Positions 7,051 to 14,372 of a stretch of DNA of 15,146 nucleotides are shown in pieces (position 1 is the first letter of the stretch; each line of letters starts with the position of its first letter). A model generated the notes under the pieces. The model saw nothing but the letters and a program-made list of their open reading frames with translations. It was not told where the DNA came from and ran no database searches. Source of the DNA: Mailhella massiliensis (lineage in GTDB: Bacteria > Desulfobacterota > Desulfovibrionia > Desulfovibrionales > Desulfovibrionaceae); contig NZ_DYZA01000017.1 of assembly GCF_020741395.1 (NCBI RefSeq), positions 1 through 15,146 of the forward strand, read 5' to 3'. Made by a program: the position numbers and the translations under genes.

Positions 7051-7767
7051 TCAAAACGCTTTTGCCAGCTCGGCAAGACGCGCCCTGTCCAGAATCTCCA
7101 GCTCATGCCGGGTAAACCTTCCCAGCACCTTCCCCTCCCTCAACCGGCACAGGATGCGGGTCAGCGTCGTGCGGTGCATGCCCAGAAGCAGCGCCAGCTC
7201 CTGCTGCGTCATTTCCGGGGCAAACTTCGCTTTTCCCCCATGCCTTTCGGAGAGTTCAAGAATGATCCTGCACACCTGCGACATGGAGTCGGAAAGAGCG
7301 GACTCCGCCAGGCGCTGGGAATGTATGACCATGTGCACGCACAGCGACCGCACCAGATTGATCATCAGCTCAGGGTACTGCGCGACGAAGGACTCATCCG
7401 ACAGCAGGGCCGAATCGAACAGGGCGACTTCGGCATCTTCCGTGCAGGTGACCAGCGTGTTTTCCACGTCGCCGACCAGGACGGAAGGCACGTTCATCAG
7501 AGTCCCCGGCCCGGCGTACAAAATCACGCGTTCCTCTCCGTTCCTGCCCACATAGGAAAGCCGTATCTTGCCGGAAACGACATAGTAAAAGCAGGGCCTG
7601 CCGTCACGGCCCGCAAGGCCCATGCCGATATCCACGCTCTGCCCCTTGCGTATGGTTTTCCGCTCCGCAAGATGAAGCACACGCTTCCACGGCGCATTGA
7701 GCCTGCCCACCGCCGAGCCCTTCATCAGCACGGCATGAGGAGCACTCGAACTCTGCGACCTTGCCAT
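7051..7767 (-). CDS. Crp/Fnr-family transcriptional regulator
   Basis: This 238-residue protein has a cyclic-nucleotide-binding-type beta-barrel effector domain (about 30-120), a dimerisation helix (about 125-160) and a winged helix-turn-helix (about 187-212). The HTH segment MTQQELALLLGMHRTTLTRI fits the Crp family pattern. The cysteines (59, 108, 143, 166, 207) do not form the N-terminal cluster-binding set of oxygen-sensing FNR, so it probably senses something else, as CprK or HcpR do. The start at 7767 is preceded by a G-rich AAGGGGGAGGA. It sits just upstream of the flavoprotein/TRAP operon in the same direction but has its own terminator. It is the best candidate for that operon's regulator, which is an inference from position. 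Confidence 0.93.
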   Translation of the reverse strand: MARSQSSSAPHAVLMKGSAVGRLNAPWKRVLHLAERKTIRKGQSVDIGMGLAGRDGRPCFYYVVSGKIRLSYVGRNGEERVILYAGPGTLMNVPSVLVGDVENTLVTCTEDAEVALFDSALLSDESFVAQYPELMINLVRSLCVHMVIHSQRLAESALSDSMSQVCRIILELSERHGGKAKFAPEMTQQELALLLGMHRTTLTRILCRLREGKVLGRFTRHELEILDRARLAELAKAF

Positions 7768-8017
7768 TCCTCCCCCTTGATCTGCAGGCTTCCCTGCTCA
7801 TGAACCGGAACGCCTGCCCGGCATATTGCGGCTATGCCCTTCTGCTGAAGAGCATGCGGCAGGCCGTTCTCTCCGTGCTCTGGTCCTTGAAAACGCCTGT
7901 CGATCCGTTTCCGCTCCTCCCCGTCCGGGACACCATTCCCTTCAAATCACCCGCAACCCGCCCTTTCCGCTCGGAACGCACCGTCTCTCTGGCGCCCCCC
8001 CACGACTACCCGAAACG

Positions 8018-8033
8018 GCGCATGGCTATGCGC
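8018..8033 (-). terminator. Small hairpin after the alcohol dehydrogenase gene
   Basis: GCGCAT at 8018-8023 and ATGCGC at 8028-8033 form a six-base stem with a four-base loop directly after the dehydrogenase stop codon. The bases that follow on the minus strand (CGTTTCGGG) contain only a short T-run, so termination would be weak. The remaining bases up to the regulator gene (7768-8017) show no gene or RNA that I can support, and must carry the regulator's promoter. Confidence 0.3.
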
Positions 8034-8035
8034 GG

Positions 8036-9214
8036 TTACTTCGCCATTCTGTAGATATTCTCAATGTCTTCCACTTCAAGCGGGCGCACCACTCCCACGG
8101 GGCCGCCCACGCCGCGGACGCACTTCTCCGCCATGGTACGGATCTCTTCCTCCGTGGGGCTGACGCCGAGTTCCGCAAGTGACGTGGGCATGTTCAGGGC
8201 GCGGAAGAAATTCTCCATGGCCTTAATCCCTTTTTCCGCCATTTCCTCATGCGTGCCCGCACCGGAAACGCCCATGACGTTCTGGGCAAAGCGCGCGAAG
8301 CGCGCAGCATCCTCCCGGTACACATAGCGTGCCCAGCTTCCCCAAACGGCGGCAAGGCCAGCGCCGTGGGCTACGTCGAAAAGACCGCTCAGCTCATGCT
8401 CTATCTTATGCGAGGCCCAGTCCCCTCCGTCGGTACCGCAGCCGGTAAGGCCGTTGTGTGAAAGGCTCCCCGCCCACATGATCTCGGCCCGGGCATCATA
8501 GCAGGAAGGATCGTCCCTGAGGATGAGGGCGTTCTTCATCACCGTGCGCAGCAGCGACTCCGCGATGCCGTCGGTCAGCTCCATGCCGCCGTCGCGATAG
8601 AAATAACGCTCCATGGTGTGCATGAGTATATCCACGCAGCCGGAGGCCGTCTGATAGGCGCTCAGAGTCATGGTCAGCTCGGGATTCATCACGGCAAAGC
8701 GCGGGCGGGAGTATTCGCTGGAGTAGCCGCGTTTAATCCAGCCGTCCTCGTTGGTGATCACGCAGGATGAGCTCATTTCGCTGCCCGCAGCCGCGATGGT
8801 CAGCACCACGCCTATGGGCGCGCAGCCCTTTGCCTTGCGCTTCCTTTCATAGAAGTCCCACACCTCGCCTTCATTGGCCAGGCCGTAGCCTATGGCCTTG
8901 GCGGAATCAATGACGCTGCCGCCGCCCACGGCAAGCACGAAGTCCACGCCTTCCTTCCTGCCCAGGGCAATGCCCTCATGCACCAGGGAAAGGCGGGGAT
9001 TGGGCACCACGCCTCCCAGTTCCACCCGGAAAAGGCCTTCCTTTTCCAGAGAAGCCCTGATCCGGGAAAGCAGGCCGGAGCGCTCCACGCTGCCGCCGCC
9101 GTAATGCAGAAGCACCCGGCTGCCGCCGGCTTCCCGTATCAGGCGGCCGGTTTCCTCTTCCACGGCTTTGCCGAACACAACCTGGGTAGGAGTATAGTAC
9201 GCAAAATTCTTCAT
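8036..9214 (-). CDS. Iron-dependent alcohol dehydrogenase, NADPH-dependent butanol dehydrogenase (YqhD/BDH) type
   Basis: This 392-residue cytoplasmic group III alcohol dehydrogenase likely interconverts an aldehyde and an alcohol. Cofactor motifs are YGGGSVERSG (38-47), the segment that binds the NADPH phosphate side in YqhD-type enzymes, and GGGSVIDSAKA (97-107). Metal ligands fitting the family are Asp195 and His199 (GCVDILMHT), His273 (IEHELSG) and His283 (VAHGAG). The ATG at 9214 has GAGGAGGG five bases upstream; the frame opens at 9274 but has no better start. Neighbours are the regulator gene downstream and the lpxA terminator upstream, so it is probably monocistronic. The substrate cannot be told; sulfoacetaldehyde or other short aldehydes are possibilities only. 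The family is widespread and broad in specificity. Confidence 0.93.
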   Translation of the reverse strand: MKNFAYYTPTQVVFGKAVEEETGRLIREAGGSRVLLHYGGGSVERSGLLSRIRASLEKEGLFRVELGGVVPNPRLSLVHEGIALGRKEGVDFVLAVGGGSVIDSAKAIGYGLANEGEVWDFYERKRKAKGCAPIGVVLTIAAAGSEMSSSCVITNEDGWIKRGYSSEYSRPRFAVMNPELTMTLSAYQTASGCVDILMHTMERYFYRDGGMELTDGIAESLLRTVMKNALILRDDPSCYDARAEIMWAGSLSHNGLTGCGTDGGDWASHKIEHELSGLFDVAHGAGLAAVWGSWARYVYREDAARFARFAQNVMGVSGAGTHEEMAEKGIKAMENFFRALNMPTSLAELGVSPTEEEIRTMAEKCVRGVGGPVGVVRPLEVEDIENIYRMAK

Positions 9215-9287
9215 AAAACCCTCCTCTGCCGAACCTGCCCTACAAATCGCCCGCCTGCCGGAAAACGGCTTCAAGAGCAGCTCCGAT

Positions 9288-9322
9288 AAAAAAAGGGCCG
9301 TCTGCCAGCAAACGACCCTTTT
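9288..9322 (-). terminator. Intrinsic terminator of the skp-lpxD-fabZ-lpxA operon
   Basis: AAAAGGG (9291-9297) pairs with CCCTTTT (9316-9322). After one C-A mismatch the stem continues with CGT (9299-9301) and ACG (9312-9314). On the minus strand seven T follow (A-run 9288-9294). It lies about 50 bases after the lpxA stop. Confidence 0.9.
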
Positions 9323-9369
9323 CTCTTGTCACGATAAGATGTTTTCCCTGCGGCCCAAAAGGCGGCCGC

Positions 9370-10185
9370 TCAGGCAAGATCCATAATTTTCTTGCGTTCA
9401 TCGCCGGGCAGTATGCCCCGCTTGCTCTCCCGCACGAAATTGATGAATTCCACTATCTCAGGCAGATGGCCATACTCCGCCTCCAGCTGCATGAGCGCGT
9501 CGGGGCGGGGAATACCGGAATACCACGTCATGCGGTAGGCCTGCTTGAAGCCGGAAAGCAGCTCCATGGAAGCCTTGGCGCGACGCAGGCCCACAATATT
9601 GGGCGACTGCACCGTGGCCCTGTTGCCCACGGCGAGCATCCACGGCGGCAGATCCTGTGCCAGGCCGGACATTCCGCCCACGAAGGAATGTTTGCCCACA
9701 CGCACGAACTGATGCACGGCGGACAGGCCGCCGATAATGGCGTTGTCGTCCACAAAGCAATGCCCGGCCAATGTGGCGTTGTTGGACATGACGATGTTGT
9801 TCATTACCGTACAGTCATGCGCCACATGCACATAGGCCATGAGCAGGTTGTTGTCGCCTATTCGTGTGATGCCGCCGCCGGATTCCGTACCGCGGTGCAG
9901 CGTGGTGAATTCCCGGATATTGTTCCTGTTGCCGATGACGAGGCTGCTTACCTCGCCGTGAAATTTCAGATCCTGAGGCTCTCCTCCCACGGCGGCATAG
10001 GAATAGATATGGTTGTCTTCCCCCATGGTAGTGTACCGCTTGACGGAGGCAAAGGCATCGATGCGCGTACGCGCGCCGATAACCACATCATCTTCAATGA
10101 CGGCACAGGGGCCGACGACGACATCGTCGCCAAGCTGCGCCGTAGGTGCCACAAACGCACTCGGATGGATCTGAGGTGCTGCCAT
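9370..10185 (-). CDS. lpxA: UDP-N-acetylglucosamine acyltransferase LpxA
   Basis: This enzyme carries out the first step of lipid A synthesis in the cytoplasm, moving a 3-hydroxyacyl chain from acyl-ACP to UDP-GlcNAc. The protein has 271 residues (E. coli LpxA has 262) and is a left-handed beta-helix of hexapeptide repeats to about residue 190, then a helical C-terminus. The catalytic histidine is His123 in VHVAHDC. The NNATLAGH segment (135-142), VHQFVRVG (157-164) and GLAQDLPPW (174-182) are diagnostic. Gly171, which I align with E. coli Gly173, suggests use of a long acyl chain; this alignment was made by eye. The ATG at 10185 starts one base after the fabZ stop codon, so translation is probably coupled. 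A longer frame to 10254 overlaps fabZ and is not used. Confidence 0.97.
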   Translation of the reverse strand: MAAPQIHPSAFVAPTAQLGDDVVVGPCAVIEDDVVIGARTRIDAFASVKRYTTMGEDNHIYSYAAVGGEPQDLKFHGEVSSLVIGNRNNIREFTTLHRGTESGGGITRIGDNNLLMAYVHVAHDCTVMNNIVMSNNATLAGHCFVDDNAIIGGLSAVHQFVRVGKHSFVGGMSGLAQDLPPWMLAVGNRATVQSPNIVGLRRAKASMELLSGFKQAYRMTWYSGIPRPDALMQLEAEYGHLPEIVEFINFVRESKRGILPGDERKKIMDLA

Positions 10186-10186
10186 A

Positions 10187-10651
10187 TCAGAAAGACTCCC
10201 TGGGAAGAACGGATGCGGTAAGCCGCGCTTCGGCAACGATATTGCCGTCCACATAGGCCTTGGTGTCCATCTTCCAGAGCTGCATTTTATGCGTCAGATT
10301 GGTGCATTCCATAACCAGCTTGTCCCCGGGGCGGACGGGCGAGCGGAAACGCGCCTTTTCGATGCCGGTGAACAGGTAGATCTGGTTGGGGTGCTCCTTG
10401 AACTCAGGGAAACTGTGCGCCACGAGTATGACTCCGGTCTGGGCCATGGCCTCGATGATCAGGACACCGGGCATGACGGGAACATCCGGAAAATGCCCCT
10501 GGAAGAAGGGTTCATTGAAGGTAAGATTCTTATAGGCACGGATATGGTCGCTGGGCACCAGCTCGTCCACGCGATCCACCAGAAGAAAAGGATAGCGGTG
10601 GGGCAGAATGCTCAGAATTTCCTTGATGCCGAGGGAAATGGACTCGCTCAT
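10187..10651 (-). CDS. fabZ: 3-hydroxyacyl-ACP dehydratase FabZ
   Basis: FabZ dehydrates 3-hydroxyacyl-ACP in type II fatty acid synthesis and competes with LpxA and LpxD for the same intermediates, which explains the shared operon. The 154-residue protein is a single hot-dog fold of normal family length. PHRYPFLLVDRV (17-28) is the family signature. Catalytic His53 is in GHFPDVPVMPG (52-62), and the catalytic glutamate is Glu67 in IIEAMAQ. The start at 10651 has AAAAGGC upstream at loose spacing. It follows lpxD after a 110-base gap that contains two strong hairpins. Confidence 0.97.
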   Translation of the reverse strand: MSESISLGIKEILSILPHRYPFLLVDRVDELVPSDHIRAYKNLTFNEPFFQGHFPDVPVMPGVLIIEAMAQTGVILVAHSFPEFKEHPNQIYLFTGIEKARFRSPVRPGDKLVMECTNLTHKMQLWKMDTKAYVDGNIVAEARLTASVLPRESF

Positions 10652-10696
10652 GGTGTATTGCCTTTTAACGGTTTATAGTGAGGCTCTGCCGCGTTC

Positions 10697-10754
10697 TCCC
10701 GCCGTGAGATACGAACGGCGGGAACGGCGGCAGCCGGCGGCGCGAGGCCGCCGG
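10697..10754 (-). promoter_or_regulatory. Two tandem GC-rich hairpins between lpxD and fabZ
   Basis: TCCCGCCGT at 10697-10705 pairs with ACGGCGGGA at 10715-10723 (nine bases). CCGGCGGC at 10734-10741 pairs with GCCGCCGG at 10747-10754 (eight G-C pairs, five-base loop). No T-run follows on the minus strand, so they are unlikely to be full terminators. They may mark an RNA processing or pausing site that lowers or uncouples expression of fabZ-lpxA relative to skp-lpxD. The function is inferred. Confidence 0.55.
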
Positions 10755-10761
10755 AGCCGTA

Positions 10762-11868
10762 TCAACGATGATGCATCATGGACATCCAGCGGTTCCACAT
10801 AGCCACAAGGGAACGATCCGTCTTGTCGCTGGCCATGGGCTTGTGCCCCATTTCCTTCTCAAGCCTGGCCACACGCTTGAAAAGCTCGGGCAGCTTGGGC
10901 ATGAGCGTGGCGTTACGCAGATAGGTATTATAGTCCATGGTAGGAGAGCCGCCGACCACCTGGCCTTCGGAAATATCCTTGGCAACGCCGGCCTGCGGTC
11001 CGATAGTGGAATTGTTGCCGATATGCAGGTGCCCGGAAATACCGGCCTGCCCGGCCATAGTCACATTGTCGCCCACATGAGTGGATCCGGAAATGCCCAC
11101 CTGAGAAACGATGAGGCAGTCCTTGCCGATATGCACATTGTGCCCCACCATGACAAGGTTGTCGATGCAGGTGCCGTCGCCCACGAGCGTAGCGCTCAGA
11201 GCCGCGCGGTCGATGGTGGCATTGGCACCTATTTCCACATGGTCGCCCAGTTCCACATGGCCGATCTGCGGCACCTTCCTGATGCCTTCCGAAGTCCGCA
11301 CAAAGCCGAAGCCCTCGCCTCCGAGCACTGCCCCCGGCTGAAGCACACAGGCCTTGCCGAGTTTCGTTCCGGCCATAAGCACGGCCCGGGGGTACAGGAT
11401 GCATCCCTCTCCCAGCTCGCAATCCTCTCCGATGTAGCAGCCGGGAAATACGACACAGCCCTTACCCAGTACGGTGCGGGGACCGATGTAGCAAAACGGA
11501 TAAACAGTGCAATCCTCGCCAAGCACAGCCTCAGGATGGATGCAAGCCATATGGCTTATCCCTGTAAAGCTGCCCTGGGGCTTCACGAACAGCGTCAGGG
11601 CCTGCGCGAACATGGGATAGGGGTTATCCGTCACAAGCGCGCGCTCGACATCATTCTCATGTTCGGGCCGCACAATGACGGCCCCCGCTCTGGTGGTGGA
11701 CAGTTGTGAAACATACTTGGGATTGGCCAGGAAACTCAGTTCCGTCGGACCGGCTTCCTCCAGCGTATTGATCCCGGTGATGACGATATCATCCTCGGGA
11801 GTCTTCAGCGCCAGCCGAACCCCGAGCTTTTCCGCAATCTCGGAAAGCTTGAACGAAGGATTGGGCAT
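10762..11868 (-). CDS. lpxD: UDP-3-O-acyl-glucosamine N-acyltransferase LpxD
   Basis: LpxD adds the second 3-hydroxyacyl chain, to the amine of UDP-3-O-acylglucosamine, in lipid A synthesis. The 368-residue protein has the N-terminal uridine-binding domain (about 1-100, with TELSFLANPKY at 42-52), a beta-helix of hexapeptide repeats (about 108-310) and a C-terminal helix (about 322-345). The catalytic histidine is His243 in MVGHNVHIG. It is longer than the E. coli protein (341) because of a tail at about 345-368 that ends in MSMMHHR. The start at 11868 has AAAGGAG upstream and lies 14 bases after the skp stop. Confidence 0.97.
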   Translation of the reverse strand: MPNPSFKLSEIAEKLGVRLALKTPEDDIVITGINTLEEAGPTELSFLANPKYVSQLSTTRAGAVIVRPEHENDVERALVTDNPYPMFAQALTLFVKPQGSFTGISHMACIHPEAVLGEDCTVYPFCYIGPRTVLGKGCVVFPGCYIGEDCELGEGCILYPRAVLMAGTKLGKACVLQPGAVLGGEGFGFVRTSEGIRKVPQIGHVELGDHVEIGANATIDRAALSATLVGDGTCIDNLVMVGHNVHIGKDCLIVSQVGISGSTHVGDNVTMAGQAGISGHLHIGNNSTIGPQAGVAKDISEGQVVGGSPTMDYNTYLRNATLMPKLPELFKRVARLEKEMGHKPMASDKTDRSLVAMWNRWMSMMHHR

Positions 11869-11882
11869 TCCTTGCTCCTTTG

Positions 11883-12440
11883 TTATTTCGCGGAGCTGAG
11901 ATTGAACTTGCCGCCTTTGGACTTCCAGACCTTGTTGACTTCCTCAATCAGGCCGCTCGTCACGTCATTGGCCTGGACATAGAACATGACGACGGAAGCA
12001 TCGATAATCATGTCGTAACCGTTTTTCTTTGCATAGTTTTCGCAGGCGGTACGCATCACGTCGTTCATCTGGGAATTGATAGCCTGCTGTACGCGGGAAA
12101 GACGCTGGGTGTAGGCGGTACCCTTGGTTTCCAGCTCCTGAGCCTGCTTCTGGATCTTCTGGGCGCGCTCATTACGGGCCTTTTCGGAAAGAGCGGCGGC
12201 CTGCTTGCGCAGATCTTCAGCCTGTTTGGTCAGGTCGGCATTCTGTTTTTCCAGCTGCTGGCGCTCCTTGCCGAACATAGCAGTCAGCTGTTTTTCCGCT
12301 TCCTTGCCGGGATCACTCTGGGCGGAGAGGCGCAGGGGGTTGGCAACGCCGATCTTGCCCGCGGCCTGAGCCTGGGAGGGCAGGATGACGGCGGTGCAGA
12401 AAAGGGCCACAGTCAGCGCAATGACAGTGCGACGAAGCAT
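11883..12440 (-). CDS. Skp/OmpH-family periplasmic outer-membrane protein chaperone
   Basis: Skp-type chaperones hold unfolded outer-membrane proteins in the periplasm and deliver them to the BAM complex. The 185-residue protein has a signal peptide (MLRR, then a hydrophobic stretch; likely cleavage after AQA at 24-26). A long charged, Lys/Gln/Glu-rich coiled-coil region (about 45-125) forms the tentacles, and a short beta segment near 140-160 completes the OmpH fold. The start at 12440 has AAGGAG upstream. It is first in the operon with lpxD, fabZ and lpxA. In many Gram-negatives bamA lies directly upstream of skp; here it does not, and a promoter lies in the gap instead. Confidence 0.93.
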   Translation of the reverse strand: MLRRTVIALTVALFCTAVILPSQAQAAGKIGVANPLRLSAQSDPGKEAEKQLTAMFGKERQQLEKQNADLTKQAEDLRKQAAALSEKARNERAQKIQKQAQELETKGTAYTQRLSRVQQAINSQMNDVMRTACENYAKKNGYDMIIDASVVMFYVQANDVTSGLIEEVNKVWKSKGGKFNLSSAK

Positions 12441-12507
12441 GATGAAACTCCTTAATAAGGAAAAAGTAGCATAATGGACACGCCGGAAAAGGCGCGGGCA
12501 TCGGCAA

Positions 12508-12537
12508 AGATTACCCTTGAGGGCATGAGGGCGTCAA
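12508..12537 (-). promoter_or_regulatory. Predicted sigma-70-type promoter of the skp-lpxD-fabZ-lpxA operon
   Basis: On the minus strand TTGACG (12537-12532) and TAATCT (12513-12508) are separated by 18 bases and lie about 70 bases before the skp start codon. The spacer contains two adjacent near-identical octamers, GAGGGCAT and GAGGGCGT when read on the plus strand. No competing terminator lies between this promoter and the gene. Confidence 0.5.
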
Positions 12538-12565
12538 GAATGATTTAAGCCCCGGATCCGCACGG

Positions 12566-12586
12566 AAAATCCCTCCGGCACAGGGA
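12566..12586 (-). terminator. Weak candidate terminator of the shikimate kinase-like gene
   Basis: TCCCT at 12570-12574 pairs with AGGGA at 12582-12586 around a seven-base loop, and four T follow on the minus strand (A-run 12566-12569). The stem is only five bases. It lies 15 bases past the stop codon of the kinase gene, where a terminator would be expected. Confidence 0.35.
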
Positions 12587-12601
12587 CCGCCCGGCACAGG
12601 C

Positions 12602-13159
12602 TCACAAAAGAGCGAGGCGCTCCAGCGTAAGGCGCGCGCTCTCCGAGGGAGAGATGCCGCAGGAGGACACGCTTATCGTGGCATAGCGGCGGTACAGCTC
12701 CTCCCTTTCAAGAAAGAGCTCTTCCAGCGTCTGGCCCGGAGCTATGGCCAGCCCCCTGTCAGGGTTGCGGGCGATACGCTCAAGAATGACTTTCATGGGC
12801 ACCTCAAGGTAGACGATGGGCCCGAGCTTCGCCAGGTGCTCCATGGTGCTTTGCCGGTAGATCACGCTGCCGCCCGTAGCGATGACGGCGCGGCAAAGAC
12901 GCAGGGAACCCACGATCTCGGCTTCCATGTCGATAAAGGCTTCCTTGGGCATGGCGTCGGCTACGCGCTGAAGCGGCGCGGCGAAAGCGGCCTCAATGAT
13001 GTGGTCGCTGTCCACAAAGGCCCAGCCCAGAGCGCGGGCCACCATGCGGCCCACCGTGGTCTTGCCTGCTCCGGCCATGCCTATGAACGTAATACAGCCC
13101 GATTCGGGCACACGAGGCAGAGAAAACGTACTCTTCTGCTCGGACAAAGGTGCGCTCAT
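12602..13159 (-). CDS. Shikimate kinase-like P-loop kinase (AroK family, atypical substrate site)
   Basis: The fold matches shikimate kinase: Walker A GMAGAGKTT (27-35), the D-x-D motif with Asp52, the lid arginine Arg135 in NPDRGLA, and LYRR with Arg157. Shikimate kinase phosphorylates shikimate in aromatic amino acid synthesis. Aligned by eye to the M. tuberculosis enzyme, Arg58 of the F-R-x-x-E motif, which binds the shikimate carboxylate, is Ile76 here (FIDME). The third glycine of the GGG motif is Ser98. The protein may therefore use a different substrate or be a diverged paralogue. The start at 13159 has AAGGA five bases upstream and gives 185 residues with an N-terminal extension of about 20. 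The frame stays open to 13987 only because it shadows the transporter gene. Confidence 0.8.
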   Translation of the reverse strand: MSAPLSEQKSTFSLPRVPESGCITFIGMAGAGKTTVGRMVARALGWAFVDSDHIIEAAFAAPLQRVADAMPKEAFIDMEAEIVGSLRLCRAVIATGGSVIYRQSTMEHLAKLGPIVYLEVPMKVILERIARNPDRGLAIAPGQTLEELFLEREELYRRYATISVSSCGISPSESARLTLERLALL

Positions 13160-13265
13160 ACATTTCCTTCCGGGCAAAGCCCGTATCTCCAGCGCAGGAA
13201 GCGCTGTTTTCATGAGCTTAACCATACGCCGCACGGGAAAGGATTGCAAACGGCTTTTCCGAAGC

Positions 13266-13291
13266 AAAAAAAGTGCCCTGCGCACAAAAAA
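13266..13291 (-). terminator. Second, short terminator-like hairpin after the EamA transporter gene
   Basis: GTGC at 13273-13276 pairs with GCAC at 13281-13284. Seven T follow on the minus strand (A-run 13266-13272). The four-base stem is weak alone, but it lies directly after a strong terminator and may back it up. Confidence 0.35.
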
Positions 13292-13313
13292 GCGCGGGAA
13301 ATTCTTCCCGCGC
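13286..13313 (-). terminator. Intrinsic terminator of the EamA transporter gene
   Basis: GCGCGGGAA at 13292-13300 and TTCCCGCGC at 13305-13313 form a perfect nine-base stem with a four-base loop. On the minus strand six T follow (A-run 13286-13291). It lies about 30 bases past the transporter stop codon. Confidence 0.92.
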
Positions 13314-13326
13314 CGCACAGAAGAAA

Positions 13327-13351
13327 GGCCTGCCGAATAGCGCGTCAGGCC
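13327..13351. terminator. Hairpin overlapping the EamA transporter stop codon
   Basis: GGCCTG at 13327-13332 pairs with CAGGCC at 13346-13351; the transporter stop (13345-13347) lies at the edge of the right arm. On the minus strand the stem is followed by TTTCTTCT, and on the plus strand by C and six T. It could act in either direction. On the minus strand it is the first of three hairpins in a row. Confidence 0.45.
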
Positions 13352-14220
13352 CTTTTTTCCGTGGATGAAATGACGACGCCGAAAAGCGCGAGTCCCACGC
13401 ATGCCACCTGGGGCATATTGAGCCTTTCTCCCAAAAAAACATAGGCGAAGATCAGAGTAAATACGGGGATGAGATTGCCGAACAGCGACACGACGCCCGC
13501 TTCCAGATACCTGAGAGAAAGGTTGAGCAGAAGATAGGCCAGGATGCCCACACCTACGCCCATGTAAAGCAGGCCCGCCATTGCCGGCAGGGTGACGGAC
13601 TGCGGCACGGGAGCGGAAAACAACGCGGGAAGAAAAGCCACGCTTCCCCCTATGGCCTGAATGGCGGAAATACTCAGGAAGGAATAGCGGCGGGAAATGA
13701 AGCGCACGCACACGGCATAGCCGGTGGAGGAAAGCACGGCGCCGAACATAAGCAGATTCCCCAGAAGCGGATGCGAGGCCCTGGCATCCCCTTCCGCGAA
13801 ATACGACGAACCGGCCACGCCGAGCACCGCGAGAATGATGGCGGCTATAGTACGCCTGGTAAGCCTTTCCTTCAGGAATATCCATGCGGCAACGGCCGTG
13901 CAGAGAGGAAAACACGCGGCGATGACGCCCCCCTGGGAAGCTGTGGTGAACTTCATGGAGAAAGTTTCGCACAGAAAGAAAAGGCACGGCTCGAACAAGA
14001 CAAGAAGCAGCAGGTACTTCCAGTCCCCCTTTTCATAGGGCAGGCGCCGCCATTTCGGGAAAAGCGCCAGATAGAACAGCGCGGCGAAGGCTACGCGGGC
14101 AAACACTACATGCAGCACGGCAAACGATTCAAACGCATACTTCATGGCTATCATGCCGCCGCCCCACAAAGCATAGCAGAACGTCAACAGCAGCATGACC
14201 ATGCGCGGCGAAAACACCAT
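13345..14220 (-). CDS. EamA/DMT-superfamily membrane transporter
   Basis: This 291-residue inner-membrane protein has about ten hydrophobic helices arranged as two EamA repeats. Each repeat ends in the typical F-L-x-E-R-L signature: FLKERL at 115-120 and FLGERL at 262-267. Members of the drug/metabolite transporter family export amino acids, metabolites or drugs; the substrate cannot be predicted. The start at 14220 has GGAGG about seven bases upstream. It appears monocistronic, lying between the ribosomal-operon terminator and its own stacked terminators. Confidence 0.93.
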   Translation of the reverse strand: MVFSPRMVMLLLTFCYALWGGGMIAMKYAFESFAVLHVVFARVAFAALFYLALFPKWRRLPYEKGDWKYLLLLVLFEPCLFFLCETFSMKFTTASQGGVIAACFPLCTAVAAWIFLKERLTRRTIAAIILAVLGVAGSSYFAEGDARASHPLLGNLLMFGAVLSSTGYAVCVRFISRRYSFLSISAIQAIGGSVAFLPALFSAPVPQSVTLPAMAGLLYMGVGVGILAYLLLNLSLRYLEAGVVSLFGNLIPVFTLIFAYVFLGERLNMPQVACVGLALFGVVISSTEKRA

Positions 14221-14372
14221 GGCGAACCTCCAGAAAATGATCTGTGTTCAGCCTACGCTCTTCACGGAACATTTCTGGCGCACATGCAACATTTTTTCCT
14301 GTTCCTCCCCGTAAGCACACTTTCGCCGGAGAACCGTATCCTGGAATCCCGGGCAGCATGCACCCCGGGGAT

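Noticed and set aside
7768..8035. Small plus-strand frames between the regulator and the alcohol dehydrogenase
   Set aside because: No ribosome binding site, no family resemblance, and composition resembling noncoding GC-rich sequence. The region is short and must hold the regulator promoter.
8036..9214. Assignment of the alcohol dehydrogenase as sulfoacetaldehyde reductase linked to the TRAP operon
   Set aside because: It is separated by the regulator gene and terminators. Its motifs are those of general YqhD/BDH enzymes, and nothing in the sequence fixes the substrate.
13160..13987. Extension of the kinase frame to 461 residues
   Set aside because: The extra part overlaps the EamA transporter gene in another frame and crosses its terminators. 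The ATG at 13159 has a ribosome binding site and fits the family length.
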